From positions 35,726 through 99,725 of the forward strand of contig SVES01000006.1 of NCBI GenBank assembly GCA_015057305.1: a stretch of DNA of 64,000 nt. Reading direction: 5' to 3'. Position numbers and translations under genes: made by a program. The notes under the pieces were generated by a model. It made no database searches. It worked only from the letters and a program-made list of their open reading frames with translations, and was not told where the DNA came from. Shown here piece by piece: positions 19,114-28,099 of this stretch; within the stretch, counting starts at the first letter, position 1, and every line of letters begins with the position of its first letter. The stretch comes from Pseudobutyrivibrio ruminis. Its GTDB lineage: Bacteria; Bacillota; Clostridia; Lachnospirales; Lachnospiraceae.

Positions 19114-20450
19114 TGAGTGATAATTCATTTTTACCAATTGATTTTATTAATCGCATGGAACAGGACTTAGGTCCTGATTTCCATGCGTTTTTGCGTTCAT
19201 TTGACGAAAACAAGATTTCTGCTCTTAGATTTAATCCAATTAAAGCAGATGAAAAAGCAAAAGCAGCTATTGAATATATGTTAGAAGGCTCTGTAGAGTG
19301 GAGCCCAAATGGCTATTATTATAATGACAATGAAAGACCTGGAATTCATCCATATCATGCAGCGGGAGTATATTATATTCAGGATGCATCGGCTCAGCTG
19401 CCAGTGGAGATGCTGTCGCCTAAGCCTGGGGATATATGCCTGGACCTTTGCGCAGCACCTGGTGGCAAGAGTACTCAGATTGCTGGATATTTAGAGGGGA
19501 AAGGCGTTCTCATTTCAAATGAACCAGTCAAGAATCGAGCTAAGATTCTATCTGAAAATATTGAGCGATTGGGAATAAGAAATTGCATTGTTACAAGTGA
19601 ATATCCAGATAAATTGGCTGAGAATTTCTACGAGTATTTTGATAAAATAATGGTTGATGCTCCCTGCTCTGGTGAGGGTATGTTTAGAAAGAACCATGAT
19701 GCTTGTAAAGAGTGGTCACTTGAAGCAGTTCAGGCATGTGCTGCCAGACAGGCAGAAATCCTTGATAGAGCCTATGAAATGCTTATTCCAGGAGGCAGAA
19801 TATGCTATAGTACCTGCACCTTTTCTAGGCTAGAAGATGAAGAAGCTGTTGCAGCATTTGTTGCTAAGCATCCAGATATGCGCCTGGTTCAGGAGCGCAG
19901 ATTATGGCCTCATGAGGTAAAGGGAGAGGGACATTATGCCTGCCTTCTTGAAAAGGCTGATATAGACAATAGAAGCCAGGAACTTAGAAAAGAAAGAAAG
20001 CATTATAGCCTTAAACGGATTAATGATAATCTATTAATAAACTACTCATTATTTTTGAAGGATACTTTAAATAACACTAAAGGCTGGAAGGATAATTTGC
20101 TGCTTATTAATGATTTACTTTATATGTTGCCAGATGAATGCCCTGACTTTCAGGGGCTTCATGTGCTTAGAGGAGGCTTGTTCCTTGGTACATTAAAAAA
20201 GAATCGATTTGAGCCTAGTCATGCCCTTGCGTTGGCATTGAATAAAGACGAAGTCAAGCATTACATTTCATTTGGTGCTAATAGTAAGGAACTTAACGAT
20301 TATCTACTTGGACAGTCACTTCGTAAAGACGATATTTCAGATGGTTGGACTCTAATTAACGTGGACGATTATTCACTTGGATGGGGAAAGGCTGTTAAGG
20401 GACAAATCAAAAATCATTATCCTAAGGGGTTAAGAAGATATGATGCATAA
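19113..20450 (+). CDS. RsmF/NOL1-type rRNA m5C methyltransferase
   Basis: A 445-residue RsmB/NOP-family SAM-dependent RNA methyltransferase. The Rossmann core has DLCAAPGGKSTQ (SAM binding), DAPCSGEGMFRK with Cys185 and STCTFSRLEDEEAV with Cys235, the release and nucleophile cysteines of the family. A C-terminal PUA-like RNA-binding domain (about 345-440) points to the RsmF-like Gram-positive group that methylates 16S rRNA; the exact base cannot be told. A strong terminator-like hairpin lies within codons 14-27. The start overlaps argS and the end overlaps the YitT gene by 11 nt. Confidence 0.9.
   Translation: MSDNSFLPIDFINRMEQDLGPDFHAFLRSFDENKISALRFNPIKADEKAKAAIEYMLEGSVEWSPNGYYYNDNERPGIHPYHAAGVYYIQDASAQLPVEMLSPKPGDICLDLCAAPGGKSTQIAGYLEGKGVLISNEPVKNRAKILSENIERLGIRNCIVTSEYPDKLAENFYEYFDKIMVDAPCSGEGMFRKNHDACKEWSLEAVQACAARQAEILDRAYEMLIPGGRICYSTCTFSRLEDEEAVAAFVAKHPDMRLVQERRLWPHEVKGEGHYACLLEKADIDNRSQELRKERKHYSLKRINDNLLINYSLFLKDTLNNTKGWKDNLLLINDLLYMLPDECPDFQGLHVLRGGLFLGTLKKNRFEPSHALALALNKDEVKHYISFGANSKELNDYLLGQSLRKDDISDGWTLINVDDYSLGWGKAVKGQIKNHYPKGLRRYDA
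19152..19192 (+). terminator. Intragenic terminator-like hairpin in the methyltransferase gene
   Basis: CGCATGGAA (19152-19160) pairs with TTCCATGCG (19179-19187), and inside it CAGGAC (19161-19166) pairs with GTCCTG (19171-19176) over a TTAG loop; five Ts follow (19188-19192). Fifteen base pairs with one 2-base bulge, 39 nt into the gene. It could end argS transcription or act as a translation-sensing attenuator. Confidence 0.7.
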
Positions 20451-21306
20451 AATATATAAGTACAAACAGGAAATATACGAATATATAATGTTTACCATTG
20501 CAAGCGCTATGATGGTGATAGGAATATACTTTTTTAAGTTTCCCAACCATTTTTCCTTTGGTGGCGTTAGTGGTATTTCCATTGTTTTAGCTCAGGTTTT
20601 GCCACATACTCCAGGTAGTATTAATCTGATGATTAATATTGTACTTTTATTAATAGGTTTTGCAGTGTTTGGCAAGGAATTTGGAATTAAGACCACATAT
20701 ATCACATTGCTTGTTTCCTTTGGACCAAAGGTTTTAGAGCATTATTTTCCGATGGATGGTCCACTTACAAACGAGCCTGTTCTTGAGCTTATGTTTGCAA
20801 TTGCCCTTCCTGCCTTTGCTTCTGCTGTGTTCTTTAATTTAGGTGCATCCAGTGGTGGAACGGATATTGTGGCAATGGTTTTAAAGAAGTATACAAAGGT
20901 GGATATCGGAACTGCATTATTTATGTCGGATGTTATTATTGTCATTTTGGCATGTCTTGTTTTCAATGTGCAGACTGGTCTATTTTCTTTGGTAGGACTT
21001 TTGGCTAAATCTTTAGTTGTTGATGAGACTATTGAAAATATTAATCTAGCTAAATATTTTACAATTATTTGCAATGACCCTGAACCTATAGTGAAATATA
21101 TAATGAATGATTTAGGAAAAGGGGCAACAGTATACAAGGCTGAGGGAGCATACGGTCATCAGGAAAAAACTGTTATATTAACAATACTAAAGCGACAGCA
21201 GGCTGTAGAGCTTAAGAATTTTATCAGGCGTAATCAGCCAGGGGCGTTTATTGCAATTACTAATAGTAGTGAAATAATCGGAAAAGGATTTAGAGGGTAC
21301 AACTAG
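20440..21306 (+). CDS. YitT-family membrane protein (DUF161/DUF2179)
   Basis: A 288-residue protein with about five to six helices in the first 190 residues (including GASSGGTDIVAMVLKK, a family motif) and a C-terminal cytoplasmic DUF2179 domain (about 205-285, YFTIICNDPEPIVKYI). The molecular role of the family is not settled. It overlaps the methyltransferase gene by 11 nt and shares one base with the GTPase start, so it is translated as part of the same operon. Confidence 0.88.
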   Translation: MMHKIYKYKQEIYEYIMFTIASAMMVIGIYFFKFPNHFSFGGVSGISIVLAQVLPHTPGSINLMINIVLLLIGFAVFGKEFGIKTTYITLLVSFGPKVLEHYFPMDGPLTNEPVLELMFAIALPAFASAVFFNLGASSGGTDIVAMVLKKYTKVDIGTALFMSDVIIVILACLVFNVQTGLFSLVGLLAKSLVVDETIENINLAKYFTIICNDPEPIVKYIMNDLGKGATVYKAEGAYGHQEKTVILTILKRQQAVELKNFIRRNQPGAFIAITNSSEIIGKGFRGYN

Positions 21307-23876
21307 TGAATACAACTTGGGGAATTCTTGCACATGTTGATGCAGGCAAGACTACACTTTCAGAAGCAATATTATATAACGCTGGTATTTTGGCGGACCT
21401 TGGTCGAGTAGACAAGGGGTCCGCCTTTTTGGATACGGATCAGCAGGAAAAAAATAGAGGTATTACAATATTTTCAAAGCCAGCAGTCTTTGAGTATCAG
21501 GGTACGAAATTGACATTATTAGATACACCGGGGCATGTGGATTTTGCCACAGAAACGGAAAGAGCTATTTGGGTACTTGACTTTGCTATATTGCTGATTA
21601 GTGGCACAGATGGAGTACAGGCTCATACAAAGACAATTTTTAACCTTCTTGTAAAAAACAAGGTTCCAACAATTATTTTTATAAATAAGGCAGATATGGC
21701 TGGTTTCAATGAATCAGAGGTTTTGTCAGATTTAAAAGCAAAAATTAGTAGCGCCTGCCATCCTATTGATAATTATGAAGATATAGCATTGGAAGATGAA
21801 GGGGCAATGGAGGAGTATCTTGATAAGGGTACACTTCATAATTATCGTATTTACGATATGATTATGTCTTGCAAACTTTTTCCAGTTTTGAAAGGCTCAG
21901 CCCTTAAAAATGAGGGCATAGAGGAATTGCTTAATCTTATAAAGGGCTTAAGTGAATATTATGCCAGCAAAAAGCAAGCTGCATTTGAAGCAGCTTTTGG
22001 AGCAAGGGTATATAAGATTGAAAGTCTGGGTAGGGACGCTAGACTTACATTCATAAAGCTTACTTCTGGAAAAATCAAGGTAAAGGATTCTATTTTAGAG
22101 GGAGAAAAAATAGATCAGATAAGAGTGTATTCAGGCTCAAAGTTTTCCCAAATAGATGAAGCGAAGGCAGGAGATATTGTAGCTTTAGTAGGACCGAAGA
22201 CTACCTTTGTAGGACAAGGGCTAGGAACAGAGCATGATCGAAGTGAATTAAGCATTACACCAGTCTTAAAGTATAAGCTAGAATTCTTAGATACAACAGT
22301 TCCACGCCTTGCGTACCCTAAGCTTAAGGCATTTAATGATGAAGATGCATCCTTGAATGTTAGCTGGGATGAAAAATTGGAAGAAATCCATTTTAATCTT
22401 ATGGGGGAAGTTCAGACCGATATAATTCTTAATAGAATGAAAACTGAACTAGGGATTGAAGCTAGATTTGTTGAAGCTGGAGTTTTATACAAAGAGACAA
22501 TAAAGGATAAGGTGGAGGGAGTAGGTCATTTTGAACCTTTAAGACATTATGCTGAAGTTCATTTGCTTATGGAACCTGGCGAAAGGGGCAAAGGAATAGA
22601 AGTAGAATCGGATGTTCCAGTAGACGAATTGGCTCTTAATTGGCAAAGATTGATTACTACTCATATACTAGAAAAAGAACATATTGGAATAGCTTTGGGT
22701 GCTCCACTGACAGATATAAAATTTACAATTGTAGGGGGACGAGCTCATATCAAACATACAGAAGGCGGAGATTTTAGAGAAGCCACATATAGAGCAATAA
22801 GACAGGGCTTGATGGAAATAGGTACAGAAATATTAGAGCCCTTCTATGATTTTGAAATATCCGTGCCAGCGGAGCAAATTGGTCGAGTTATGACAGATAT
22901 TGAAAATATGTCAGGTACTTTTAATGCTCCTGAGGATAGGAATGGGGAAGCAGTAATTACTGGAAGCGCACCTGCGGTTAATATACGTAATTACCAGTCT
23001 AGCCTTGTTACCTTCACAAAAGGCTTGGGTAGAATTACACTAGGAAATACTCATTATGAACTGTGTAAGAATCAAGAGGAAATAATTGAAGCTGTAGGCT
23101 ATAACCCAGAGGCTGATATTGAAAATACTGGTGATTCGGTGTTCTGTTCCCATGGTGCAGGTGATACCATCCCTTGGGATGAGGTGAAAAGCAAATGCCA
23201 TGTGCCATGTATAGAAATGGAAAATAACTTATCTATAAATGAAGACATCACTGCTAATTTAAAGAGGATGAATCATGGTGTGGATGAATGGCTTGATGTA
23301 GATGAAATAGATGAGATTTTGAGAAAAGCAACCCATAGCAATTTTGGAAAAAATTCTAAAAAAGGCTGGCATTATGGTGAAAATAGACCTGTAAGAAAAA
23401 CTGATTCAGACTATATTTACCATGCGCCAAAGGAAGTAAAGCCAAAAGAGAAATACCTGTTAGTTGATGGCTATAATTTGATTTATGCATGGCCTGAATT
23501 AAAAGAAGTGTTAGATGTTAATTTAGATGGAGCCAGAGGAAAGCTTCTTGATATCCTTAGCAATTATAAGGCTATGACAGATTATAATGTTATTGCTGTA
23601 TTTGATGCCTATAAGGTAAAAGGCCATGAGGTTACAGCATCAGACTATTTAAATATTCATCAAATCTTTACTGCAGAGGCTCAGACGGCAGATGCTTACA
23701 TAGAGCGATTTACCCACGAACATGGGAAAAAATACGATATCACAGTAGTCACATCGGATGGATTGGAGCAAATCATTATTAGGGGTGCAGGGGCAAAGCT
23801 TATGTCCTCAAGAGAGTTTATTGAGGATGTAGAGCGAAGGGCAAAAGAGCTTAGAGAACAATTTGATATTAAATAA
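21306..23876 (+). CDS. TetM-like ribosomal GTPase fused to a YacP/Rae1-type NYN nuclease
   Basis: An 856-residue fusion. Residues about 1-650 follow the EF-G/TetM plan: AHVDAGKTT (9-17), RGITI, DTPGHVDF, NKAD, then domains II-V ending in SVFCSHGAGDTIPWDEV. Residues about 710-856 are a NYN/YacP domain with VDGYNLIYAW (Asp721, Asn724), VFDAYK, TADAYIERF and VVTSDG acidic residues. YacP (Rae1) of Bacillus cleaves mRNA in the ribosomal A site. The domain-IV loop that in TetM/TetO reads SPVSTPADFR is here HIKHTEGGDFR (481-491), so tetracycline removal is doubtful; ribosome rescue or mRNA cleavage is more likely. GTG start after GAGGG. Confidence 0.88.
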   Translation: MNTTWGILAHVDAGKTTLSEAILYNAGILADLGRVDKGSAFLDTDQQEKNRGITIFSKPAVFEYQGTKLTLLDTPGHVDFATETERAIWVLDFAILLISGTDGVQAHTKTIFNLLVKNKVPTIIFINKADMAGFNESEVLSDLKAKISSACHPIDNYEDIALEDEGAMEEYLDKGTLHNYRIYDMIMSCKLFPVLKGSALKNEGIEELLNLIKGLSEYYASKKQAAFEAAFGARVYKIESLGRDARLTFIKLTSGKIKVKDSILEGEKIDQIRVYSGSKFSQIDEAKAGDIVALVGPKTTFVGQGLGTEHDRSELSITPVLKYKLEFLDTTVPRLAYPKLKAFNDEDASLNVSWDEKLEEIHFNLMGEVQTDIILNRMKTELGIEARFVEAGVLYKETIKDKVEGVGHFEPLRHYAEVHLLMEPGERGKGIEVESDVPVDELALNWQRLITTHILEKEHIGIALGAPLTDIKFTIVGGRAHIKHTEGGDFREATYRAIRQGLMEIGTEILEPFYDFEISVPAEQIGRVMTDIENMSGTFNAPEDRNGEAVITGSAPAVNIRNYQSSLVTFTKGLGRITLGNTHYELCKNQEEIIEAVGYNPEADIENTGDSVFCSHGAGDTIPWDEVKSKCHVPCIEMENNLSINEDITANLKRMNHGVDEWLDVDEIDEILRKATHSNFGKNSKKGWHYGENRPVRKTDSDYIYHAPKEVKPKEKYLLVDGYNLIYAWPELKEVLDVNLDGARGKLLDILSNYKAMTDYNVIAVFDAYKVKGHEVTASDYLNIHQIFTAEAQTADAYIERFTHEHGKKYDITVVTSDGLEQIIIRGAGAKLMSSREFIEDVERRAKELREQFDIK
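21392..21430 (+). terminator. Intragenic terminator-like hairpin in the GTPase-nuclease gene
   Basis: GGCGGACC (21392-21399) pairs with GGTCCGCC (21418-21425), with a partial inner CTTG/CAAG extension, followed by five Ts (21426-21430). It lies 86 nt into the coding sequence, in codons for the conserved GRVDKGSAF segment. Confidence 0.6.
21843..21858. repeat. Perfect copy of the dispersed palindrome TATCGTAWWTACGATA
   Basis: TATCGTATTTACGATA is one of 12 copies of CGTAWWTACG in the window. Core positions are 1593, 9649, 10428, 21846, 28371, 30245, 36825, 38936, 42076, 44188, 49498 and 53525 (first base of each 10-mer). All are inside coding sequences. See the findings. Confidence 0.8.
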
Positions 23877-23887
23877 TAGTATCTATG

Positions 23888-23925
23888 AAAAGTGTGGATT
23901 TTTTAACAATTATTCCACACTTTTT
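23888..23925 (+). terminator. Terminator of the argS-to-GTPase operon
   Basis: AAAAGTGTGGA (23888-23898) pairs with TCCACACTTTT (23914-23924), with five Ts in the 3' arm and AT-rich flanks, just after the fusion gene. Confidence 0.85.
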
Positions 23926-23975
23926 AATTATAATTTACATACTCGTTAATTTTGTCTAAATTGTGGGGATGAATT

Positions 23976-26144
23976 ATGGATAAATATCAATTCGGGGATT
24001 TAGAAAGAAAAGTATTAGAAGGGTTAAACATTCCAATGGCAATCTACCAATTAGTAGATAAAAGGGTTGTCACATTATTGGTAACAGACGGTCTATGTAG
24101 ATCCCTTGGAATGAAAAGAAAGGATGCAATAAAGCTTTTAGACAATGACATGTATCGAGATACTCATCCAGATGATAAAGCAAGAGTGGCAGATGCTGCA
24201 TACAAGTTTGCATCAGGTGGGGAATCATTTGATTGTGTCTATAGAACTCTTTCACATTCCTTAGGTGACTATATAATAGTACATTCTCATGGGGAACATT
24301 TTGTTACTCCGGATGGTTCAATGCTTTCTAGTACTGTATACATGCTTGAAGGAACTGGAGATAATTTTGAAAACCCGTTGACAGAAAGACTTGCCTCAAA
24401 CTTTAAGGAAATGATGTCAAAGGAAAGTTTAATAAGAGATAATTTTTATGACACTTTGACAGGTTTACCTAATATGTCATATTTTTTACAGCTGGCGGAT
24501 GCAGGTAAGGATGCAATATATAGTAAAGGCAACACACCAGGCATTGTATTTTTTGATATGACTGGTATGAAATATTTTAATGAAAAACATGGATTGAAAG
24601 AGGGGGATAATTTACTAATTTCTTTTAGTATGATTCTAAAAAAATATTTTCCTAATGAAAACTGTGGAAGGATGGGACAGGATCACTTTGCGGTTTTCAC
24701 TGAAATGGAAGGCATTGAAGAAATTTTAGAGGATATATTTGAAGATATAAAATTCGCCAATGAGGGCAAGACTCTTCCTGTCCATGTAGGTATTTATTCA
24801 ATGGCATTTGAGAATGTTTCTGCCAGCAGTGCTTGTGATAGGGCAAAAATTGCCAGTGACAAGGAAAAGGGTGCTTATATCTCAAAGTTTTCTTATTATG
24901 ACGAGAATACTCATGCCGTTGCAACCCATTTTGAATATGTAATCAACAATTTTGAAAAGGCAATGGCAGAGGGTTGGATTAGACCATACTATCAACAGCT
25001 TGTAAGAACCGTAAATGGATACGTCTGCGATGAGGAGGCTTTGGCTCGTTGGATTGATCCTGTAAAAGGCCTGATTCCGCCGAATCATTTTATATATGTG
25101 CTAGAAGATTCAAAGCTTATACATAAATTAGATTTGTTTATTTTGGATTGTGTTTTAAGGGATATGCAAGAGGTAGACGAAAAGGGCTTACCTTTGGTGC
25201 CGGTATCGATCAATTTATCTAAATATGATTTTGAGCTTTGTGATGTTGTTGAGGAAATCAAAAAGAGAGTAAATGCTTCAACAATTTCACCTGAGATGAT
25301 TACCATCGAAATAACTGAAAGTGTGTCCAGCTTGGATTCTGATTTTGTGGCAACACAGATTAGACGGTTTCATGACGCTGGATTTAAAGTATGGATGGAT
25401 GATTTTGGAAGTGGTTATTCATCTTTAAATATGCTTCAAAAATTTGACTTCGATTTAATTAAATTTGATATGAAATTCATGCGTGAATTCAATCTGTCGA
25501 AGAAGAATCACATAATTTTAAAAGAGCTTATTCAGATGACAACCAAGCTGGGTATAGATACGGTCGTAGAGGGTGTTGAGACCATTGAGCAGGTGAAATT
25601 TTTGCGTGAAATTGGTTGCAGTAAAATGCAGGGCTATTATTTTTCAAAGCCAATACCTCTTGAAGAATGGTATGCAATTCGAGAAGCCAAGGTAGGAAAT
25701 AGAATAGAGAATAACTTTGAATACGAATATTACGATTCAATAACTAAGACAAACATTGTTGAGCCACTTGTAAACGAGGAATATAACTGGGAATCTAATG
25801 ACTTTTTTGGTCAAATACCTACAGGAATTCTTGAAATCAGGGATGATGATGTTTACGTAATGCGATATAACAGAAACTTTGCCAGTTTCCTACTTAAGGC
25901 AGGATTTATAGATGAAGTGGATTTAGGCAATGAGCTTATAAAGCAAAAAAGAAATCCTTCAAGTAACTTTTTTAAGGTTGCACTAAATTGTAAGGAATTT
26001 AATAAGTGGGAAATTATTGAAAATGTGGAGGAGGAAGGTCTTTTAATTAATCTATTTATTAAAAAGATATGCCAAAATCCAATTACAAAGCATGTTGCCT
26101 TTGAAATAGCAATAATGTCAATAAGTAGTAAAAATGGCTCTTAA
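23976..26144 (+). CDS. PAS-GGDEF(degenerate)-EAL cyclic-di-GMP protein
   Basis: A 722-residue cytoplasmic protein with no membrane segment. N-terminal PAS-like domain (about 10-130), GGDEF domain (about 155-300) whose signature is MGQDH (233-237), so cyclase activity is not expected, and an EAL domain (about 325-580) with EAL at 354-356, EITESV, WMDDFGSGYSSL and EGVET, the residues of an active phosphodiesterase. A C-terminal PAS-like region (about 610-720) follows. It probably hydrolyses c-di-GMP in response to a small molecule or internal redox signal. Monocistronic, between a terminator and the cobalamin operon promoter. Confidence 0.9.
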   Translation: MDKYQFGDLERKVLEGLNIPMAIYQLVDKRVVTLLVTDGLCRSLGMKRKDAIKLLDNDMYRDTHPDDKARVADAAYKFASGGESFDCVYRTLSHSLGDYIIVHSHGEHFVTPDGSMLSSTVYMLEGTGDNFENPLTERLASNFKEMMSKESLIRDNFYDTLTGLPNMSYFLQLADAGKDAIYSKGNTPGIVFFDMTGMKYFNEKHGLKEGDNLLISFSMILKKYFPNENCGRMGQDHFAVFTEMEGIEEILEDIFEDIKFANEGKTLPVHVGIYSMAFENVSASSACDRAKIASDKEKGAYISKFSYYDENTHAVATHFEYVINNFEKAMAEGWIRPYYQQLVRTVNGYVCDEEALARWIDPVKGLIPPNHFIYVLEDSKLIHKLDLFILDCVLRDMQEVDEKGLPLVPVSINLSKYDFELCDVVEEIKKRVNASTISPEMITIEITESVSSLDSDFVATQIRRFHDAGFKVWMDDFGSGYSSLNMLQKFDFDLIKFDMKFMREFNLSKKNHIILKELIQMTTKLGIDTVVEGVETIEQVKFLREIGCSKMQGYYFSKPIPLEEWYAIREAKVGNRIENNFEYEYYDSITKTNIVEPLVNEEYNWESNDFFGQIPTGILEIRDDDVYVMRYNRNFASFLLKAGFIDEVDLGNELIKQKRNPSSNFFKVALNCKEFNKWEIIENVEEEGLLINLFIKKICQNPITKHVAFEIAIMSISSKNGS

Positions 26145-26149
26145 ACGGT

Positions 26150-26178
26150 TTGACACTAAACAATAATTATGATATTTT
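26150..26178 (+). promoter_or_regulatory. Promoter of the cobalamin operon
   Basis: Consensus TTGACA (26150-26155), 17-bp spacer, TATTTT (26173-26178). Transcription would start near 26185, about 20 nt before the riboswitch P1 stem. Confidence 0.65.
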
Positions 26179-26202
26179 TTTAAGGAAATTTATATAGTAA
26201 GT

Positions 26203-26404
26203 GGATTTAGGTGCCCATGGTTTCATAGAGAAATGGCATGGGTGAAAAGGGAAGCTGGTGTGAATCCAGCACGAAGCCGTCACTGTGTTAGGGAGTGCAT
26301 TTCGTTATCACTGAGTATACTTGGGAAGAGAAATTGTACGTTGAGCGAAGTCAGGAGACCTGCCTGAATCTGGTAATTTTGATTTGCGGACCTCGAATCA
26401 GATT
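26203..26404 (+). promoter_or_regulatory. Cobalamin (B12) riboswitch
   Basis: Core elements are plain: AAAAGGGAAGCTGGTGTGAA (26245-26264, with ATCCAGC after it), GAAGCCGTCACTG, and GAGCGAAGTCAGGAGACCTGC with GCCTG. P1 forms between GGATTTAGGT (26203-26212) and GCCTGAATCT (26362-26371) with wobbles. AATCTG in the 3' P1 strand can instead pair with CAGATT (26399-26404), a switchable expression platform ahead of a terminator at 26453. With coenzyme B12 bound the operon should be shut off. It controls the genes from 26522 to 46022. Confidence 0.95.
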
Positions 26405-26452
26405 AGCAAATAAAGGAAGCTATACTTCCTGTTATTTTAGTGTTTGATTGTG

Positions 26453-26476
26453 AGACTGCTTTAGGGCAGTCTTTTT
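26453..26476 (+). terminator. Riboswitch terminator
   Basis: AGACTGC (26453-26459) pairs with GCAGTCT (26466-26472) over TTTAGG, followed by TTTTC. It sits 49 nt after the aptamer and 45 nt before the first gene, the place expected for a transcriptional B12 switch. Confidence 0.8.
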
Positions 26477-26521
26477 CTTTAGCATGTCAAAATTACAATA
26501 AATAACTCAAGGAGGATTGAC

Positions 26522-28099
26522 ATGAGAAAGAGATTACTTACTAGTATGGCACTTATGTTAGGTTTTGCATTGACATTTACAGCTTGTGGTAATAATGCTG
26601 AACCAGTGGAGGAAAGTGCTACTGAAGCTGTTGAGGAGGTAGATGACCAGGTGGCAGCAGATAATGTTGCAGCTTTGATTGATGCTATCTATGTTCAAGA
26701 GAGGACAGATGAAACTGATGCTCAGTGTACAGCTGCTAAGGAAGCTTGGGACGCATTAACTGACACACAAAAAGAGTTGGTTGAGGGCGAGTACGCAGAT
26801 CCAGATTATTTCGGTAGGGATACTGGTGATGCATCTAAGGACGATCCTTTAAATCAAGATGAAATAGGTGAAAACGAAATTTTAGTAGTAAGCTTTGGAA
26901 CATCCTTCAATGATAGCCGTGTTGCTGATATTGGTGGAGTAGAAAAGGCTATTGCCGCAGCTTATCCAGATTGGTCTGTAAGACGTGCATTTACATCACA
27001 GATAATCATCAATCATATTCAGGCACGTGATGATGAAAAGATTGATAATGTTGAGCAGGCTTTAGATAGAGCTGTAGCAAATGGGGTGAAAAATTTGGTT
27101 GTGCAGCCAACTCACTTAATGCATGGCGCTGAGTATGATGATTTGGTTGCAGCTGTAGAGGAGTATTCAGATAAATTTGAATCAGTAAAGATTGCTGAGC
27201 CACTTCTTGGACAGGTTGGAGCAGATGCTAGTGAGATTAATAGCGATAAAGAAAATGTTGCTAAGGCTATTGTAACTGAGGCTGTATCTGATGCAGGACT
27301 TGCGAGCCTTGATAAAGCCGAAGAGGATGGTACAGCATTTGTATTCATGGGACATGGTACAAGCCACAATGCAAAGGTTACCTACAGCCAGATGCAGACA
27401 CAGATGGATGAGCTTGGATACAAGAATGTATTTATCGGTACTGTTGAGGGTGAGCCAGAGGAAACCTCGGTAGAGAATATTATTGCAGCTGTAAAGGATG
27501 CAGGCTACACAAAGGTTGTTCTTCGTCCGCTTATGGTAGTTGCGGGTGACCATGCAAACAACGATATGGCAGGTGATGAAGATGATTCTTGGAAGTCTAT
27601 GTTTGAAGCAGATGGATCATTTGAATCTGTAGAGTGCCAGATAGCTGGTCTTGGAGAGATTGCTGATGTTCAGGCTATATATGTGGCCCACACATCTGAT
27701 GCTACAGGTGTTACCCCTACTGAAACTGCTAATACAGATGAGCTTAAGGAGGGTGAGACCTATCTTGCCAATTTCACAACAGATAGCAGTATGTTTCATG
27801 TAAATGAAGCAGAAAACGGCAAGGGCGAGCTTACATTAAAGGATGGCAAGATGACAATACATGTTTCCCTCGTTTCAGACAAGATTGTCAACCTTTATGT
27901 AGGTAAGGCTGCTGATGCTGAAGGTGATGAAGCTAACTGGCTTCAGCCTACAAAGGATGAGGTTACATACTCAGACGGAACAACAGAAACAGTAAATGGT
28001 TTCGACATTCCTGTAGAGGCACTTGGAGAAGATTTTGATTTGGCAATATTAGGTGAAAAGGGTACCTGGTACGACCATGTGGTATCTGTAACATTATAA
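26522..28099 (+). CDS. Surface lipoprotein CbiK-type sirohydrochlorin cobaltochelatase
   Basis: A 525-residue protein with a lipoprotein signal peptide (lipobox LTFTAC, Cys22), an acidic linker, a CbiK chelatase domain (about 115-405) and a C-terminal NEAT-like beta domain (about 415-525, starting MFHVNEA). His278 in FMGHGTSH and His344 in VAGDHANNDMAGDEDDSW correspond in spacing to the metal-site His145/His207 of Salmonella CbiK. CbiK inserts Co2+ into sirohydrochlorin, normally in the cytoplasm; a membrane-anchored external form is odd, though a periplasmic CbiK is known from Desulfovibrio. It may chelate metal or bind tetrapyrrole outside for the ABC importer in the next three genes. First gene after the riboswitch. 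Confidence 0.88.
   Translation: MRKRLLTSMALMLGFALTFTACGNNAEPVEESATEAVEEVDDQVAADNVAALIDAIYVQERTDETDAQCTAAKEAWDALTDTQKELVEGEYADPDYFGRDTGDASKDDPLNQDEIGENEILVVSFGTSFNDSRVADIGGVEKAIAAAYPDWSVRRAFTSQIIINHIQARDDEKIDNVEQALDRAVANGVKNLVVQPTHLMHGAEYDDLVAAVEEYSDKFESVKIAEPLLGQVGADASEINSDKENVAKAIVTEAVSDAGLASLDKAEEDGTAFVFMGHGTSHNAKVTYSQMQTQMDELGYKNVFIGTVEGEPEETSVENIIAAVKDAGYTKVVLRPLMVVAGDHANNDMAGDEDDSWKSMFEADGSFESVECQIAGLGEIADVQAIYVAHTSDATGVTPTETANTDELKEGETYLANFTTDSSMFHVNEAENGKGELTLKDGKMTIHVSLVSDKIVNLYVGKAADAEGDEANWLQPTKDEVTYSDGTTETVNGFDIPVEALGEDFDLAILGEKGTWYDHVVSVTL

Noticed and set aside
21306..23876. Tetracycline resistance gene (tetM/tetO/tetW)
   Set aside because: The GTPase core is TetM-like, but the domain-IV loop needed to displace the drug is not conserved and a nuclease domain is fused at the C-terminus; no mobile-element context is seen.
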